DNA of 36,253 bases from Bacteroidaceae bacterium (lineage in GTDB: Bacteria; Bacteroidota; Bacteroidia; Bacteroidales; Bacteroidaceae), in contig JAGCDE010000002.1 in the NCBI GenBank assembly GCA_017651315.1, forward strand, positions 1 to 36,253. Reading direction: 5' to 3'. Position numbers and translations under genes: made by a program. Below, piece after piece: positions 33,419 through 36,253 of this stretch (position 1 is the stretch's first letter; the number at the start of each line of letters is the position of its first letter). The notes below the pieces were generated by a model. It was given only the letters and a program-made list of their open reading frames with translations. It was not told the origin of the DNA and made no database searches.

Positions 33419-35833
33419 TCAGAATGAGAGGGTGTAACTGAGGGCGGGAAGGATGGGGAAGAGGGTGAGCTGCCTGAGAGTGCGGTACTCGCTGTACTCA
33501 CCGTTCTTAAAATCGCCTTCGGAATATACATAGACCAGGAAGGGGTTCCGGTTGTTGTAGGCGTTGTATATGCTCAGGTTGAGGGTGCGCTTCAACTTCT
33601 CTCCGAACTTGCGGTGCCAGTTGAATCCCAGGTCAAGCCGATGGGTGGGGTTGAGCCTGAAATTGTTACGGTTGTCGTAGTATCCTAATGTGCTTATGTC
33701 ATATTCACTGTCTGAAATAAGCTGGGCGCCATCGTAGTATTGGGTATAGATGGTGCCGCAATTACCGGTCTCGTATATCCAGGTGGCGGACATGTCGAAC
33801 CTGTCGCTGAACTTGTAGTTGCAGGTGATATCAACCTTGTGACGCCGGTCATATTTTGAATCGAATGTGCGGCCTCCGTTCAGCACCATCCCCGGACGGT
33901 CAAACCGGCGCTGCGAGTGGCTCCAGGTATATGACAGCCATCCGTTCAGCTTGCCTATGGAGCGTTGTGCCATGAACTCCACGCCGTAGCTCCAGCCCTT
34001 GCCCATGGCCACCTTGTTCTGCCAGTCGGTATCACCGGTCATGTATGTGGAGCCTTCCTTGTACTCAAGCAGGTTGTCCATGTGCTTGTAGTATCCCTCA
34101 AGCGTGAAATCGGCCTTGTTCTCCATGCTGTAGGAGAGGCCGGCTGCCCACTGGTGAGAATGCTCGGGCGTTATCTTGTCGGTCACGGGAACCCACAGGT
34201 CTGTGGGCAGGTTTATCATGTTGTTGGAGAGAAGGTGCACGTACTGTGTCATGTAGGCGTATCCTGTCTTGAATGAGAGGTCGTCGGTTATGAGGACCCT
34301 GGCGCTGAGCCTTGGCTCGATGGAGTTGTAGAACCGGCCGTTCACGCTGAATGCCGCATAGCCCGCTCCGATGTTCGTCTTGACGGCGTCAGTCAGCTCG
34401 ATGTCATCCTCCACGTAGAGCTGGACCTCATGGGCGGGAATATCCTTGCTGCCGAATGTCTGGTGGACATCATAGGTGGAGTCGTTCTCCTCGGTGCCGC
34501 TCATGCTGATGCTCATGGCATCCGGCCTGAAGCGGTGGCTCGTGTAGCTGACTCCGAAGCGCAGGTCCTGGCGGAAGGAGGGGGAGTAATGGAAATCAGC
34601 CCTTCCCGACAGGTCATAGATTCCCGAGCGCATCCTGATTCCAGCCTTGTTGGAGTAGGTGTTGGTGCGGTCCTTCTCGTTTATGTCTATTCCCATCCTG
34701 TGGCGGTAGCGGGTGAAGTTGGCACTCAGGTCCATGAAGAGCTTTGGACCCAGCACATGGTTCCAGCGTAGGGCAGCCACGGCGTTTCCCCAGTGCCAGT
34801 CCAGCTTGGTGTTGTTCTTGTAGAACCCGTCGGCATCCTTGTATTTGAAGTATATGTCATCGTCACCGCTGTACCAGCTCAGATAGAGACGGTCTCTGTC
34901 ACTGAACTTATGGTTCAGCTTGACATTGAAGTCATAGAAATAGTATCCCATGCTGATATCCTCGGCATCGGCGTATCTGATTGCACGGTTGAGCGCAAGT
35001 GCGGCGTTGAGCATGATGTCGGAGTAAGTGCGGCGGGCCGATATGTTGATGGAGGTCTTGTCCTTGATGATGGGACCTTCCAGATTTATCTTGGAGGAGA
35101 TGAGCCCGGTGGAGACATTGCCGTGCCAGTTCTTCAGGTCACCGTCCTTCATGCGGATATCTACCACCGATGACAGACGACCGTAGTAATGGGCGGGGAA
35201 GCTGCCCTTGTAGAGTGTCACATTCTTAATGGCATCGGGGTTGAATACCGAGAACATGCCGAACATGTGGTTCACGTTATACACCGGGACACCGTCAAGC
35301 AGCAGCAGGTTCTCGTCCGGATTACCTCCGCGGACATACAGCCCGGCTGTAGCCTCGGTCCCGGCCATCACTCCGGGGAGCAATTGGAGGGCCTTCAGGA
35401 CATCGGTCTCGCCGAACATGGCGGGGACAGCCTTGATCTGTTCAATGGGGATATCCACAGCACTCATCTGGGAGCCTCTCACTCCCAGTATCTCACGGTT
35501 TCCCACAATAGTGACCTCATCAAGCTGCTCAATGGTCCGGACATCTATATTTATAATGGTGTCCGATTCCAATGTGAAGGAGAGCGTGAGAGGTTTGTAG
35601 CCCACATAGCCGGTGCGCATCTCTATCCGGCCGTCCGGAAGCGTGAGCGAGTAGAATCCGTATTCGTTGGTTATGGCTCCACGGCCGCTGTTCAGGTCAA
35701 GCACTGTGGCTCCTATCAATGTCTCTTTGCTTGAAGAATCCGTGATGTAACCGCTTACGGTATGTCTGGTCTGTGCCTGCAGAGCGGCTGTCGGGATTGT
35801 CAGGAGAAGTAGGGCGACTGAAAATAGTTTCAT
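33419..35833 (-). CDS. TonB-dependent receptor with N-terminal carboxypeptidase-like domain
   Basis: An 804-residue outer-membrane importer. A signal peptide (MKLFSVALLLLTIPTAALQA) leads into a carboxypeptidase-regulatory-like beta-sandwich (HTVSGYITDSSSKETLIGAT, then GAITNEYGFYSLTLP, about 24-105). A plug domain follows (IPIEQIKAVPAMFGETDVLK, LQLLPGV, GLYVRGGNPDENLLLLDGVP, about 127-240), then a long barrel ending in YTLSF. The sequence resembles the receptor at 5967 in VPVYNVNHMFGMFSVFNPD, so the two are paralogues, but this one is full length. Only 52 bp separate its start from tRNA-Gly, and they are largely taken up by the tRNA terminator. I see no TAnnTTTG promoter there. Confidence 0.93.
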   Translation of the reverse strand: MKLFSVALLLLTIPTAALQAQTRHTVSGYITDSSSKETLIGATVLDLNSGRGAITNEYGFYSLTLPDGRIEMRTGYVGYKPLTLSFTLESDTIINIDVRTIEQLDEVTIVGNREILGVRGSQMSAVDIPIEQIKAVPAMFGETDVLKALQLLPGVMAGTEATAGLYVRGGNPDENLLLLDGVPVYNVNHMFGMFSVFNPDAIKNVTLYKGSFPAHYYGRLSSVVDIRMKDGDLKNWHGNVSTGLISSKINLEGPIIKDKTSINISARRTYSDIMLNAALALNRAIRYADAEDISMGYYFYDFNVKLNHKFSDRDRLYLSWYSGDDDIYFKYKDADGFYKNNTKLDWHWGNAVAALRWNHVLGPKLFMDLSANFTRYRHRMGIDINEKDRTNTYSNKAGIRMRSGIYDLSGRADFHYSPSFRQDLRFGVSYTSHRFRPDAMSISMSGTEENDSTYDVHQTFGSKDIPAHEVQLYVEDDIELTDAVKTNIGAGYAAFSVNGRFYNSIEPRLSARVLITDDLSFKTGYAYMTQYVHLLSNNMINLPTDLWVPVTDKITPEHSHQWAAGLSYSMENKADFTLEGYYKHMDNLLEYKEGSTYMTGDTDWQNKVAMGKGWSYGVEFMAQRSIGKLNGWLSYTWSHSQRRFDRPGMVLNGGRTFDSKYDRRHKVDITCNYKFSDRFDMSATWIYETGNCGTIYTQYYDGAQLISDSEYDISTLGYYDNRNNFRLNPTHRLDLGFNWHRKFGEKLKRTLNLSIYNAYNNRNPFLVYVYSEGDFKNGEYSEYRTLRQLTLFPILPALSYTLSF

Positions 35834-35845
35834 CCTATGTTAAAC

Positions 35846-35870
35846 AAAAAAAGCAGCTCATACTGCTGCT
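35846..35870 (-). terminator. Intrinsic terminator of the tRNA operon
   Basis: On the minus strand AGCAGC, a 7-nt loop, then GCTGCT (stem arms 35852-35857 and 35865-35870), running into seven T (35846-35852). It lies 16 nt after tRNA-Gly and 13 bp before the TonB receptor start. Confidence 0.8.
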
Positions 35871-35885
35871 GTAACTGATTTCTTG

Positions 35886-35992
<107 letters not shown>

Positions 35993-36113
35993 TGTCTCTG
36001 CGCCTCGGCAAAGTGAAAGCGAGCTTTCCCTCTGCTCTCGGCTTGTGCGACAATTTCCCGCAGGCTCACTTGGAGGCTTTGGTCAAAATTCCAGAAAAAT
36101 CAAAGTGCTTTTG

Positions 36114-36197
36114 TGAAGAGAATGAGACTCGAACTCACACGACATAACTGTCACTACCCCCTCAAAGTAGCGCGTCTACCAATTCCGCCATCTCTCC
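36114..36197 (-). tRNA. tRNA-Leu (GAG)
   Basis: Class II tRNA of 84 nt on the minus strand. Acceptor GGAGAGA/TCTCTTC (one G-U), anticodon loop TTGAGGG giving GAG, a long variable arm, T loop TTCGAGT, discriminator A. CCA is not encoded. The D loop reads AATTGGTAGAC, normal for leucine tRNAs. Confidence 0.93.
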
Positions 36198-36204
36198 AGA
36201 GAAG

Positions 36205-36253
36205 TGCCCAGAACAGGACTCGAACCTGCACACCTCGCGGCACACGCACCTGA
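36205..36253 (-). tRNA. tRNA-Leu (CAG), 3' part only (cut by window edge)
   Basis: The minus strand shows TCAGGT (anticodon CAG probable), a class II variable arm (TGCC-GCGA-GGTG), T arm GCAGG-TTCGAGT-CCTGT, acceptor 3' strand TCTGGGC and discriminator A. The 5' half lies beyond the right edge, so the anticodon call assumes a standard loop. Seven bases separate it from the next tRNA-Leu. Confidence 0.8.

Overview
The window reads as chromosomal DNA of a Bacteroidales bacterium (Bacteroides/Prevotella type). The signs are TonB-dependent receptors paired with DUF4249 lipoproteins, a fimbrillin-like lipoprotein, promoters of the Bacteroidetes sigma-ABfr form (TTTG, about 19-21 nt, TAnnTTTG), secreted and cytosolic glycosidases, and an MBOAT/SGNH O-acylation pair. 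No plasmid, phage or insertion-sequence genes are visible.

Layout. 1-261: start of an AAA ATPase running off the left edge (minus). 262-755: non-coding, ending in a promoter, a short leader ORF and an intrinsic terminator ahead of carA. 756-5057: carA-carB, carbamoyl-phosphate synthase. 5138-7982: a TonB receptor plus DUF4249 lipoprotein operon (minus). 8331-11337: a secreted GH5 glucanase converging on a cytosolic GH13 alpha-glucosidase/amylase. 11404-12264: fabD (minus). 12442-25649: an exopolysaccharide/capsule locus with an initiating sugar transferase, a multi-SLBB export protein, a Wzz-type co-polymerase, an EpsG-type polymerase, three glycosyltransferases, a flippase, a truncated acetyltransferase, a CE1-type esterase, and an SGNH plus MBOAT acylation pair. 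25692-27731: CPA2 antiporter (minus). 27818-30142: PcrA/UvrD helicase. 30173-31112: a frameshifted fimbrillin-like lipoprotein with a 44-residue companion gene (minus). 31284-31970: unknown six-helix membrane protein. 31986-32234: three tandem 83-bp repeats. 32287-35833: a second TonB receptor plus DUF4249 operon (minus). 35846-36253: a tRNA cluster, Leu(CAG), Leu(GAG), Gly(GCC), on the minus strand with its terminator.

How the parts work together. The first six EPS genes (12442-20062) form one tightly packed plus-strand operon behind a good promoter at 12375-12405. They cover lipid-linked initiation, chain extension, flipping, polymerisation, length control and export. A second block is transcribed outward from back-to-back promoters near 21400, and the MBOAT/SGNH pair would decorate the polymer with acyl groups. 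No BY-kinase (Wzc) domain is present.

The observations I rate highest are these. CarA lacks the glutaminase nucleophile Cys and neighbouring catalytic-site residues, which suggests an ammonia-driven synthase. The carAB leader looks like a transcription attenuator. The fimbrillin gene carries a one-base frameshift. The 83-bp repeats encode an RHS-core-like peptide fragment. A 20-bp perfect inverted repeat covers the 5' end of tRNA-Gly. I found no single locus that is clearly a wholly new multi-gene system. All family assignments are from reading motifs, with no database search.
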